Source of the DNA: an uncultured Sutterella sp.
GTDB lineage: Bacteria > Pseudomonadota > Gammaproteobacteria > Burkholderiales > Burkholderiaceae_F
Length of the DNA: 62,311 nucleotides
Direction: 5' to 3'
Assembly (NCBI GenBank): GCA_900544255.1
Contig: UQUM01000011.1
Coordinates: forward strand, 1 to 62,311
In this document: one piece after another, positions 15,536 to 23,734 of the stretch
Layout of the letters: every line of letters starts with the position of its first letter
Numbering within the stretch: the stretch's first letter is position 1
Made by a program: the position numbers and the translations under genes
Notes under the pieces: generated by a model
Seen by the model: the letters and a program-made list of their open reading frames with translations, nothing else
Databases searched by the model: none
Told to the model about the DNA's origin: nothing

Positions 15536-17899
15536 ATGGCTAAGCAGACTATCTGCGTCGTCGGTAACCCGAACTGCGGTAAGACGACGCTCTTTAATGC
15601 CCTTACCGGGGCCCATCAGGACGTCGGCAACTGGCCCGGCGTGACCGTGGAAAAGAAGGTGGGTTACTACACCTATAACAACGAACAGATCGAAATCGTT
15701 GATCTTCCCGGTATTTATTCCATTACGCCCGCAAGTACCGCGGGTGAAGACGAACGCGTCGCCCGCGACTACATTTTGACGAATGAATCGTCCTGCGTGG
15801 TGAACATCGTCGACGCGTCCAACCTCGAACGCAACCTTTACCTCACGGCTCAGCTCGTTGAAATGCGCGTGCCGATGATTGTCGTGGTGAACATGCTCGA
15901 CATTGCGAAGGCGCATCACCTCGAAATCAATCTTGACGCACTCCGGGAAAAGCTTGGGTGCCCGGTGGTGGGGCTCGTTGCGGCCCGAGGTACGGGCGTG
16001 GATGAACTGCGCGCCGCCGTGAGCGACTTTTTGAAGCACCCCGTAGTGCCCCCGATGTCCGTGAAGTTTGACGAAAAGATCACGGCCGGCATCAAGAGCG
16101 TGGAAGACAAGCTCGCGCAGTTGGGCGTCGAACGTCCGAATTGGTTTGCCGTGCAGTTGATGGAAAATGCGCCCGGCATCGCCGACAAGTTGCCTGCGGG
16201 TTCCGTCGAAGCGGTGAAGCCCCTCATTGCGCCGATCGCCAAAGACTTTGACGACGATCTCGACATCGCCATTGCCGATGCCCGTTACCAGTTCGTGGCA
16301 GGTGTTGCTGAGAAGGTCATCAAGCGCGAAGGCGAAGTGACGGCGACCATCACCGATAAGATCGACCGCGTGGTTTTGAACCGCTGGCTGGGTTTGCCGA
16401 TCTTTCTTTTCGTGATGTATGTGATGTTCCTCTTCACGCAGAATTTCGGGGCGGCCTTCATTGACTTCTTCGATATCCTCGTGGGCGGCATCGCCGTGGA
16501 CGGCTTCGGTACGCTCCTTGAAAACATCGGTTGCCCGGCATGGCTGAAGGTTATCCTCGCCGACGGCATCGGCGGCGGTCTGCAGACCGTGTCCACCTTC
16601 ATCCCGGTGATTTTCTTCCTCTATTTCTTCCTTGCCATTCTCGAAGACTCGGGCTACATGGCCCGCGCGGCCTTCGTGATGGACCGCATGATGCGTGGTC
16701 TGGGGCTCCCCGGTAAGGCTTTCGTGCCGCTCATCGTCGGTTTCGGCTGCAACGTGCCCGCCATTATGGCGACGCGTACGATCGACCGTCCGGGCGACCG
16801 CATCACGACCATCATGATGGCTCCGTTCATGAGCTGCGGCGCGCGTCTCCCCGTGTACGTGTTGTTCGGTGTGGCGTTCTTCCCGACGAACGGTCAGAAC
16901 TTGGTGTTCGGTCTCTACCTCATCGGTATCCTCGCCGCCGTCTTCACGGGTTTCGTGCTGAAGAAGTTTGTGTTGACCGGTGACACGAGCGCCTTCGTGA
17001 TGGAAATTCCGCCTTACCACATCCCGACTTTCAAGGGCGTGATGCTGCGTACGTGGGATCGACTGAAGGGCTTTGTCCTCCGTGCAGGTAAGGTGATCGT
17101 GGTAATCGTGGCCTGTCTGCAGTTCCTGAACAGCTGGGGTACCGACGGCTCCTTCGGCAACGAAGACTCCGACGCGTCCGTGCTTTCCAAGATCGGTCAG
17201 ACGATCGTGCCGATCTTCCAGCCGATGGGCGTGCAGCAGGATAACTGGCCGGCGGCCGTGGGTATCTTCACCGGTATTCTCGCGAAGGAAGCCGTGGTGG
17301 GTACCATGAATTCGCTCTATGAAACGATGGCCGCGGAAGAAAATGCCAAGGCTGAAGGCGATGACGCGAAGGAAGGCGAAGAAGAGGAAGAAGGCTGGAG
17401 CTTTACGGGCGTTTTGACTGAAGCCTGCGAAGCCGTGCGCGACAACCTTGCCGATCTCGGCAGTTCGCTCCTTGACCCGGCCGGCATCGAAGTCGGTAAC
17501 TTTGATACGGAAGAAGACGCTCAGGCTGCGGCTGAAGACAATGAATTCTCGCTTACGTCCGTGGGCGTGATGCAGAAGCTCTTCGGTACGCCGTTTGCTG
17601 CGTTCTGCTACCTGCTGATGGTTCTTCTTTACATGCCCTGCGGCGCGGCGGTGGCGGCGGTCTTCCGTGAAGCCGGTGCCGTGTGGACGGTGTTCCTTGC
17701 CTGCTGGACGTCCGTCATGGGCTACTCCACGGCGACGATCGTCTACCGTTTGGGCTCCTTCAGTGCGGATCCGCTTTATGCCGTCTTTGCGATCGTGATC
17801 GCGGTGGCGCTCCTCGTGGGCATGGTGCTCATGATGAAGTGCTACGTGAACCGTGAACGTGCGAACGCCCCGAAGGTGATCCCGATTACGGCCCGTTAA
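15536..17899 (+). CDS. feoB: Ferrous iron transport protein B
   Basis: Inner-membrane Fe(II) transporter with an N-terminal G domain. 787 residues. G1 is GNPNCGKTTLFNALTG starting at residue 10, G3 DLPGIYSITP, G4 NMLD; a guanine-dissociation-inhibitor-like helical region follows to about residue 270. The membrane part has two Gate repeats with the conserved cysteines in GFGCNVPAIMATR (Gate 1) and in the PCGAAVAAV region. An acidic insertion rich in Glu (about residues 598-625) breaks the C-terminal half and is longer than usual. The operon order is feoA-feoA-feoB-feoC. Confidence 0.97.
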   Translation: MAKQTICVVGNPNCGKTTLFNALTGAHQDVGNWPGVTVEKKVGYYTYNNEQIEIVDLPGIYSITPASTAGEDERVARDYILTNESSCVVNIVDASNLERNLYLTAQLVEMRVPMIVVVNMLDIAKAHHLEINLDALREKLGCPVVGLVAARGTGVDELRAAVSDFLKHPVVPPMSVKFDEKITAGIKSVEDKLAQLGVERPNWFAVQLMENAPGIADKLPAGSVEAVKPLIAPIAKDFDDDLDIAIADARYQFVAGVAEKVIKREGEVTATITDKIDRVVLNRWLGLPIFLFVMYVMFLFTQNFGAAFIDFFDILVGGIAVDGFGTLLENIGCPAWLKVILADGIGGGLQTVSTFIPVIFFLYFFLAILEDSGYMARAAFVMDRMMRGLGLPGKAFVPLIVGFGCNVPAIMATRTIDRPGDRITTIMMAPFMSCGARLPVYVLFGVAFFPTNGQNLVFGLYLIGILAAVFTGFVLKKFVLTGDTSAFVMEIPPYHIPTFKGVMLRTWDRLKGFVLRAGKVIVVIVACLQFLNSWGTDGSFGNEDSDASVLSKIGQTIVPIFQPMGVQQDNWPAAVGIFTGILAKEAVVGTMNSLYETMAAEENAKAEGDDAKEGEEEEEGWSFTGVLTEACEAVRDNLADLGSSLLDPAGIEVGNFDTEEDAQAAAEDNEFSLTSVGVMQKLFGTPFAAFCYLLMVLLYMPCGAAVAAVFREAGAVWTVFLACWTSVMGYSTATIVYRLGSFSADPLYAVFAIVIAVALLVGMVLMMKCYVNRERANAPKVIPITAR

Positions 17900-17934
17900 T
17901 CTCAAATCGGTTTAACGGCTGATTTTGAGAACCC

Positions 17935-17977
17935 AACGCCCGGATGTGTGCTAAAACGCCGTCCGGGCGTTTTCTTT
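17935..17977 (+). terminator. Hairpin terminator between feoB and feoC
   Basis: Perfect 10-bp stem AACGCCCGGA / TCCGGGCGTT (17935-17944 with 17962-17971) followed by TTCTTT, ending 13 bp before the feoC ATG. It may reduce feoC expression relative to feoB rather than end the operon. Confidence 0.75.
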
Positions 17978-17989
17978 GGAGTACAAAAC

Positions 17990-18229
17990 ATGATTTCTCT
18001 GAGTGAACTGAAGGCCTACATTAAAGAACAGGGAATGCAGGGGGAAGAACAGATTGCCCGGCATTTTCAGACAACCCCGGCAGTGATTGCCATGATGGCG
18101 GAGAAACTGGCGGCGAAGGACTCGGTGCGTCTTGTGACTGCTCCGGGCTTTTCGGGGTGCGACGAATGCACAGGGTGTTGTGAAAAACATGCGGCGCAGC
18201 GTGCCTGGCGCTATGTCGCAAAAGACTGA
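17990..18229 (+). CDS. feoC: FeoC-like winged-helix protein
   Basis: 79-residue protein with a winged helix (LSELKAYIKEQGMQGEEQIA, then HFQTTPAVIAMMAEKL) and a C-terminal wing with four cysteines (GCDECTGCC), as in FeoC proteins that bind an Fe-S cluster and may control FeoB turnover or the feo operon. The ATG at 17990 has TTTGGAG 10 bases upstream; an upstream ATG at 17948 lies inside the terminator and is rejected. Confidence 0.85.
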   Translation: MISLSELKAYIKEQGMQGEEQIARHFQTTPAVIAMMAEKLAAKDSVRLVTAPGFSGCDECTGCCEKHAAQRAWRYVAKD

Positions 18230-18239
18230 GGAGTGAGCT

Positions 18240-18743
18240 ATGTCGGCGGCGTTTGAGCGCGTGAAAGCCTTTTTGACAAAAGCGGGTTTGGCGGATCGGA
18301 TACGACTCCCCGAAGGGTCGAGTGCGACGGTGGAACTGGCGGCCGAGGCGCTTGGCTGCTGGCCGAAACACATTGCGAAGTCATTGTCCTTTAGCCTTGC
18401 CGCGGGGCCCGTGGTGATCGTGGTGGCGGGCGACGCGAAGGTGGACAATCACCGCTACAAGATGGCGTTTCACGAGAAGGCTCACATGATTCCGGCAGCG
18501 GACGTGGAACGCCTCACGGGACACGTACCGGGCGGCGTCTGCCCCTTTGCGCTCAAAGACGGCGTGACGCTTTATTTCGACGAATCTCTAAAGCGCTTTA
18601 CGACGATTTTCCCCGCCGCCGGCGAAGACCATACTGCGGTGGAATTGACCGTTTCCGAAATGGAAGCAGCAGCGAAACCCGCAGGCTGGGTCGACGTCTG
18701 CAAAGCGTGGCGCCCGGAAGAAAAGACAGCGCCGTCGATTTGA
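18240..18743 (+). CDS. YbaK/EbsC (INS-type) aminoacyl-tRNA deacylase family protein
   Basis: 167-residue member of the YbaK/ProX editing superfamily, which hydrolyses mischarged tRNA such as Cys- or Ala-tRNA(Pro). Family features are the early loop after TVELAAEALGCWPKHIAKSL with the catalytic lysine, then VVAGDAKVDNHRYK, and LTGHVPGGVCPFALKDGV, the glycine-rich substrate loop. It lies 10 bp after feoC and converges on valS. It may be the ProXp or YeaK subgroup; substrate specificity is open. Confidence 0.87.
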   Translation: MSAAFERVKAFLTKAGLADRIRLPEGSSATVELAAEALGCWPKHIAKSLSFSLAAGPVVIVVAGDAKVDNHRYKMAFHEKAHMIPAADVERLTGHVPGGVCPFALKDGVTLYFDESLKRFTTIFPAAGEDHTAVELTVSEMEAAAKPAGWVDVCKAWRPEEKTAPSI

Positions 18744-18769
18744 TTTTTGCTTGAAGTGACACCCCAACA

Positions 18770-18807
18770 AAAACGCCGCCCGACGTAATGATCGGACGGC
18801 GTTTTTT
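18770..18807. terminator. Bidirectional terminator between ybaK-like gene and valS
   Basis: Stem AACGCCGCCCGA / TCGGACGGCGTT with one mismatch, flanked by A5 on the left and T6 on the right, lying between convergent genes. It works on paper for both strands. Confidence 0.88.
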
Positions 18808-18828
18808 AGTGACGGGTGTCAGCAGGCG

Positions 18829-21669
18829 TTAGGCCTTTGGTAAGCGCGCGAGCTGAGACGAAACCTTCTCAAACGTGGTGTTGAAGTCCGCAAGACGCTT
18901 TCTTTCCTGTTCAACGACGGCAGCGGGTGCGCGTTCCACGAACGAGACATTGGAGAGCTTTGCGTTGCACTTCTTGATTTCGTTTTCAAGACGCATCACT
19001 TCCTTCGTGAGACGTTCACGTTCGGCAGCGATGTCGATTTCTACCTTGAGCATCAGCTTGAAGTCACCCGTGATGGCCACGGGAGCCACACCGCCTTCGT
19101 TCGCCTTATTGATGTCTTCCACGGATTCCACCGCCGACACGCGGGCGAGAGCCATCAGGTAGGACGCCACCGTTTCCGTGATGGTCTTGTCGCCTTCGAC
19201 CTTCAGCGGCACACGAACGGAAGGCGCCAACTGCATTTCGCCTCGGAGGTTGCGCACGGCGTCGATCATCGACTTCAAAAGCGCCATCTTCCGGTCGGCG
19301 TCTTCGTCAATCGTACCGTCGGCCTTCGGATAGGGCGCCACCATCACGCTCGCTTCTTCGTCGGCGCGGCGGGTGCCGGCGCAGACGCTCACCTTCTGCC
19401 ACAATTCTTCCGTGATGAAGGGAATGATGGGGTGCGCCATGCGGAGGATAGTTTCCAGTACGGTCGCGAGCGTATGGCGCGTCCCGCGCTGCAGAGCTTC
19501 ATCCTCACTTGCCAACTGCACCTTGGTGAGTTCAAGGTACCAGTCGCAGAATTCGTTCCACACGAAGCTGTAGATGGCGTTGGCGGCATTGTCGAGACGG
19601 TACTCGGCAAAGGCCTGATGCACCGCTTTGAGCGTGCGCGTGAGTTCACTCTGAATCCAGCGATCCACGAACGTGAAGGTCATGGGTTTACCGGCGTCGC
19701 TTCCCGTGCCGCAGTCCTTACCTTCGATGTTCATCAGCGTGAAGCGCGTGGCGTTCCAAAGTTTGTTGCAGAAGTTGCGGTAGCCTTCGCAGCGCTTGAT
19801 GTCGAAGTTGACGTTGCGCCCCAGCGTGGCGTAAGCCGCCATCGTAAAGCGCAGGGCATCCGCCCCGTAGGAATTGATGCCGTTGGGGTAGCGCTTACGC
19901 AGCATCTTCTCCACCTTCGGTGCTTTTTCCGGCTGGCGCAGACCGCGGGTATTTTTCTTGATAAGGTTTTCAAGATCGATGCCGCTGATGAGGTCGAGGG
20001 GATCCAAAGTATTCCCTTCGCTCTTACTCATCTTCTTGCCTTCCGCATCGCGCACGAGACCGTGGATGTACACGTTCTTAAACGGCACGCGTCCCGTGAA
20101 GTGCTTCGTCATCATCACCATGCGGGCGACCCAGAAGAAGATGATGTCGTAGCCCGTGACGAGCACGGTGGAGGGGAGGTAAAGGTCGTAAGCCGTTTTG
20201 TCTTCAGGTTTGACGTCGGGGCCTCCCAGCGTCGAGAAGGGAACGAGTGCGGAGCTGAACCAAGTATCGAGAACGTCTTCGTCACGCGTGAGCGCAACGC
20301 CTGAGCCTGCCTGAGCCTGCGCTTCTTCTTCGCTTTCGGCAACGTAAACATTGCCCTTTTCGTCGTACCAGGCCGGGATCTGATGCCCCCACCAAAGCTG
20401 ACGGCTGATGCACCAATCCTGAATGTTTTCGAGCCACTGACGGTAAACGCCCTGCCACTCCTTGGGGAAGATGTTGACTTCGCCCGAGGTCACGGCTTCA
20501 AGGCCAACTTCACCGATGGATTTACCGGGGTAACGCGTGCCTTCGGGAGCGGGTTTGCTCATCGCCATGTACCACTGCTCGGACAACATCGGTTCAACGA
20601 TTTCGCCCGTGCGTGCGACGCGCGGCACCATGTGCTTGATGTCCTTGATGCCGACCAACAGGCCCTGAGCTTCCAAGTCCGCCACGCAGGCCTTGCGGCA
20701 AGCGTAACGATCCATGCCGCGGTACTTTTCCGGCACATTGTCGTTCATGGTGGCGGTCTTCGTGAGAACGCTCACCATGGCGAGGTTGTGGCGCTTGCCG
20801 ACTTCAAAGTCGTTGAAGTCGTGGGCGGGCGTGATCTTCACGCAGCCGGATCCGAATTCACGATCCACGTATTCGTCAGCGATGACGGGAATCTCACGGT
20901 CGGTCAAGGGGAGTTTCAACATCTTGCCGACCAAGTGTTTGTAGCGTTCGTCTTCCGGATGTACGGCGACTGCCTGGTCACCGAAAAGGGTTTCCGGACG
21001 CGTCGTCGCAACGACGACGCCTTCGCCGCCGTCGGCGGCCGGGTAACGGATTTCCCAGAGGTGTCCGGCGGCTTCTTCGCTTTCGACTTCGAGGTCGCTC
21101 ACCGCGCTCTGCAGCTTCGGGTCCCAGTTGACGAGGCGCTTGCCGCGGTAAATGAGGCCTTCGCGATAAAGCTGAACGAAGGTCTTTTTCACGACCTTGG
21201 ACAGCTTTTCGTCCATCGTGAAATAAAGACGGGACCAGTCAAGGCTGTCCCCCAAGCGGCGCATCTGATTCAAAATCGTACCGCCCGAAATCTTCTGCCA
21301 GTCCCAAATGCGCTTGATGAATTCATCACGGCCGATGTCGCGGCGATCCTTGCCTTCGCCCTGCAGCTGGCGTTCCACCACGATCTGCGTGGCGATGCCG
21401 GCGTGATCGGTACCCGGAAGCCACAGCGTGTTGTAGCCCGACATGCGGTAGTAACGGGTCAGGGAGTCCATCACGGTCTGGTTGAAGGCGTGCCCCATGT
21501 GGAGAATCCCGGTAATGTTGGGCGGGGGCAGCTGAATGGCAAAGCCGGGTTTGGCGGGATCGCTGCCGGCCTTGAAGTAGCCGCGGTTTTCCCAAATCGG
21601 ATACCAGCGCGCTTCAATGTCGGCCGGTTCAAAGCTCTTGGCGAGCTCCTGAGAAGTGGTCTGACTCAT
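18829..21669 (-). CDS. valS: Valyl-tRNA synthetase
   Basis: Class I aminoacyl-tRNA synthetase charging tRNA(Val); 946 residues from the chosen ATG. The HIGH-type motif is PNITGILHMGHAFNQ, the KMSKS motif is GKKMSKSEGNTLDPLDL, and the CP1 editing domain has TTRPETLFGDQAV. The C-terminal coiled-coil arm is rich in Glu/Lys (ERERLTKEVMRLENEIKKC). The ATG at 21669 matches the usual MSQ start; an ATG at 21726 would add 19 residues unlike the family. It converges on the YbaK-like gene. Confidence 0.97.
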   Translation of the reverse strand: MSQTTSQELAKSFEPADIEARWYPIWENRGYFKAGSDPAKPGFAIQLPPPNITGILHMGHAFNQTVMDSLTRYYRMSGYNTLWLPGTDHAGIATQIVVERQLQGEGKDRRDIGRDEFIKRIWDWQKISGGTILNQMRRLGDSLDWSRLYFTMDEKLSKVVKKTFVQLYREGLIYRGKRLVNWDPKLQSAVSDLEVESEEAAGHLWEIRYPAADGGEGVVVATTRPETLFGDQAVAVHPEDERYKHLVGKMLKLPLTDREIPVIADEYVDREFGSGCVKITPAHDFNDFEVGKRHNLAMVSVLTKTATMNDNVPEKYRGMDRYACRKACVADLEAQGLLVGIKDIKHMVPRVARTGEIVEPMLSEQWYMAMSKPAPEGTRYPGKSIGEVGLEAVTSGEVNIFPKEWQGVYRQWLENIQDWCISRQLWWGHQIPAWYDEKGNVYVAESEEEAQAQAGSGVALTRDEDVLDTWFSSALVPFSTLGGPDVKPEDKTAYDLYLPSTVLVTGYDIIFFWVARMVMMTKHFTGRVPFKNVYIHGLVRDAEGKKMSKSEGNTLDPLDLISGIDLENLIKKNTRGLRQPEKAPKVEKMLRKRYPNGINSYGADALRFTMAAYATLGRNVNFDIKRCEGYRNFCNKLWNATRFTLMNIEGKDCGTGSDAGKPMTFTFVDRWIQSELTRTLKAVHQAFAEYRLDNAANAIYSFVWNEFCDWYLELTKVQLASEDEALQRGTRHTLATVLETILRMAHPIIPFITEELWQKVSVCAGTRRADEEASVMVAPYPKADGTIDEDADRKMALLKSMIDAVRNLRGEMQLAPSVRVPLKVEGDKTITETVASYLMALARVSAVESVEDINKANEGGVAPVAITGDFKLMLKVEIDIAAERERLTKEVMRLENEIKKCNAKLSNVSFVERAPAAVVEQERKRLADFNTTFEKVSSQLARLPKA

Positions 21670-21861
21670 GTGATGTGTTTTCTTTCTGTGATGAACTGAA
21701 ATAACCCACGGGCAAACGCGCCTCAAGCGACGTTTGTCAAAGTACGCAATTTTCGCACGAAAGAAAGCGGGCTGGCCTTTAGAGAGCTAAGAAATTTCAC
21801 GGAATCCCGGCGTCTTTCGCAGGGACGAGAGGGCTGGGAGAAGACTTTTTTGTAGAAAAAC

Positions 21862-21890
21862 TTGCATTCCTCAGAAAACCCCTGCATAAT
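21862..21890 (+). promoter_or_regulatory. Sigma70 promoter of the Ala-Ala-Glu tRNA operon
   Basis: -35 TTGCAT at 21862-21867, 17-bp spacer, -10 CATAAT at 21885-21890. The discriminator is GC-rich (GCGCATCC), as in stringently controlled stable-RNA promoters. A CAGACG/CGTCTG hairpin lies in the leader before the first tRNA. Confidence 0.8.
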
Positions 21891-21934
21891 GCGCATCCTT
21901 CAGACGACAAACGTCTGACGAAAACCAGAAGGTT

Positions 21935-22010
21935 GGGGGTGTAGCTCAGCTGGGAGAGCGCTGCGTTCGCAATGCAGAGGTCAGGAGTTCGATCCTCCTC
22001 ATCTCCACCA
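21935..22010 (+). tRNA. tRNA-Ala (anticodon CGC)
   Basis: 76 bases with encoded CCA. Acceptor GGGGGTG pairs with CATCTCC; D-arm GCTCAGCTGGGAGAGC; anticodon stem CTGCG/TGCAG with loop TTCGCAA (anticodon CGC); T-arm AGGAG-TTCGATC-CTCCT. Confidence 0.95.
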
Positions 22011-22017
22011 ACTTCTT

Positions 22018-22093
<76 letters not shown>

Positions 22094-22103
22094 AGAATTC
22101 AGG

Positions 22104-22179
22104 GTCCCCATCGTCTAGAGGCCCAGGACACGACCCTTTCACGGTCGGTACAGCGGTTCGAATCCGCTTGGGGACGCCA
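22104..22179 (+). tRNA. tRNA-Glu (anticodon TTC)
   Basis: 76 bases with encoded CCA. Acceptor GTCCCCA pairs with TGGGGAC; anticodon stem CGACC/GGTCG with loop CTTTCAC (anticodon TTC); discriminator G. Last member of the three-tRNA transcript. Confidence 0.96.
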
Positions 22180-22189
22180 ATCGAAAAAG

Positions 22190-22213
22190 TCAGCCGCTGG
22201 GCTGATTTTTTTT
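22190..22213 (+). terminator. Terminator of the tRNA operon
   Basis: Stem TCAGCC / GGCTGA with a 4-base loop, followed by T8, 11 bp after tRNA-Glu. A-tracts upstream also make it usable by the convergent MFS gene. Confidence 0.9.
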
Positions 22214-22286
22214 GTCCGAAAATTTCCCGAGTACGAAAAAGAACCCGCCGGGGCACTGCCTGCGACGGGTGTGGTCGTTGCGAGTT

Positions 22287-23438
22287 TCAACGACGGAACT
22301 GAACGGATGTTGCGGCAACGAAGAGTGTGAACATGCCCATCATCGCGTAGGCGAGGGGAAGCGTTGCCGTATGCGCAACGAACCCGATGAGCGCAGGCCC
22401 GGCGAGAACCCCGAGGTAACCGCAGGTGGATGCAGCGGACATCGCACCTTCGACCGGCATCAGTTTCTGATTGCCGGCCGCCCAGAAAAAGACAGGAATG
22501 ATGTTGGCCGTCGCAAGCCCCAAAAGCGCAAAGGCGCCGAAAGCGACGGTTTGGTTCACGCCGAGCGAAAGAATTACGAGCGCGGCGGTACAGAGAAGGC
22601 CGCCAGTGAGGACGGTGGCCATGCGGCCGATTTTGGTGATCAGTCGGTCGCCGATGAGGCGCCCCACGGTTTGAAGTGCGGCAAACGCCGCAAAGCCGAG
22701 ACTCGCGTCAGCAGCGTCCGCTTCGGATATTTCCCGCAGGTACACGGCCGACCAGTCCAGCACGCTTCCTTCCGTCATGAACATGATGAAGCAGAGGAGC
22801 CCCAGATAGAGAATATAGGGCGGCGGCAGCGAGCGACCTTGCCGGGATTCAGCGGGCGTCGGTGCTTTGGCAAGGCAGTGCGGCAGCAGTTTCCAGAGTG
22901 CAATCCCCGTGAGTACGAATAGAATCAGCACCGAAACTAGGGGCGTCAGCCGACAGTTGAGGAAAAGACTCATGAGTCCGGCGCCTGCGATGCCGCCCAT
23001 GGAGTAACAGGCATGGAATCCTGAAAGCATGGGGCGCCCGGCGGATTTTTCGACAATGACGGATTGGATGTTCATCGTGACGTCCATGGTGCCTAAAAGC
23101 GCACCCATGAGGGCGATGAGAAGTGCAGCGCCCCAGACGGAATCCACGCAGGCCAGCCTGGGGAGACAAAGCATTCCCATGGGGCAGGCCAGCGTCAGTA
23201 CGCGGCGGCAGCCGAAACGGGACACGAGCAGTCCGGAAAACGGCATGACGCAAAGCGAACCGCCGCCGAGACACAGAAGGAGAAGTCCTAACGTGGCTTC
23301 ATCAACGCCCGTGCGGAGTTTGAGAAAAGGAACCAGTGAGGACCAAACGGAAAAAGCGGTGCCGGCCAGAAAGAAGAGTGCCCGTGTGGAGGTGTGAGAC
23401 GGAGGAAGAGCGGCGAGTTTGGCAAGAAGCGCACGCAT
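22287..23438 (-). CDS. MFS transporter (YbjJ-like)
   Basis: Predicted 12-helix major facilitator protein of 383 residues. Hydrophobic segments are spread over the whole length; LVSRFGCRRVLTLA between helices 2 and 3 is the MFS motif A region. The shape resembles the YbjJ group of inner membrane proteins. The substrate is unknown. It is a single gene between the tRNA terminator and tRNA-Arg. Confidence 0.82.
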   Translation of the reverse strand: MRALLAKLAALPPSHTSTRALFFLAGTAFSVWSSLVPFLKLRTGVDEATLGLLLLCLGGGSLCVMPFSGLLVSRFGCRRVLTLACPMGMLCLPRLACVDSVWGAALLIALMGALLGTMDVTMNIQSVIVEKSAGRPMLSGFHACYSMGGIAGAGLMSLFLNCRLTPLVSVLILFVLTGIALWKLLPHCLAKAPTPAESRQGRSLPPPYILYLGLLCFIMFMTEGSVLDWSAVYLREISEADAADASLGFAAFAALQTVGRLIGDRLITKIGRMATVLTGGLLCTAALVILSLGVNQTVAFGAFALLGLATANIIPVFFWAAGNQKLMPVEGAMSAASTCGYLGVLAGPALIGFVAHTATLPLAYAMMGMFTLFVAATSVQFRR

Positions 23439-23469
23439 GATCGAACCTGACGGAAGAAATGAGAAGCAG

Positions 23470-23511
23470 AAAAAAAAGGAAATCCCAGACCGCTTTAGGC
23501 GATCTGGGATT
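23470..23511 (-). terminator. Terminator of tRNA-Arg
   Basis: Minus strand: stem AATCCCAGA / TCTGGGATT with an inner CGC/GCG pairing, followed by TTCC and T8. It begins 4 bp after the tRNA 3' end. Confidence 0.92.
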
Positions 23512-23515
23512 ATCT

Positions 23516-23592
23516 TGGTGCGCCGGGTAGGATTCGAACCCGCGACCCCCTGGTTCGTAGCCAGGTACTCTATCCAACTGAGCTACCGGCGC
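23516..23592 (-). tRNA. tRNA-Arg (anticodon ACG)
   Basis: 77 bases with encoded CCA. Acceptor GCGCCGG pairs with CCGGCGC; anticodon stem CCTGG/CCAGG with loop CTACGAA (anticodon ACG, expected to be edited to ICG); T-arm GCGGG-TTCGAAT-CCTAC, where the last bases pair only partly. Confidence 0.95.
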
Positions 23593-23676
23593 ACTCTTTG
23601 TGTCGTCGCATCTCTGCGACAGGAAGCGAACTATACAGAGCGCTTCCGAAAAATGCAAATTTTTTCGACGAAAAAA

Positions 23677-23710
23677 TGAAAAAAGACCGCCGAAAAAAAA
23701 CGACGGTCTT
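23677..23710 (-). terminator. Intrinsic terminator after gltX
   Basis: Minus strand: stem AAGACCG / CGGTCTT, extendable to ten pairs (AAGACCGTCG), with a T8 loop, followed by T6. It begins 25 bp after the gltX stop. Confidence 0.9.
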
Positions 23711-23734
23711 CCTAAAACAAGCTAAATCAGCGGA

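Noticed and set aside
15527..17905. 792-codon antisense frame over feoB, and similar long antisense frames over glyS and valS
   Set aside because: Mirror effect of high third-position GC in the real genes; the translations are His/Arg-rich and have no recognisable domains.
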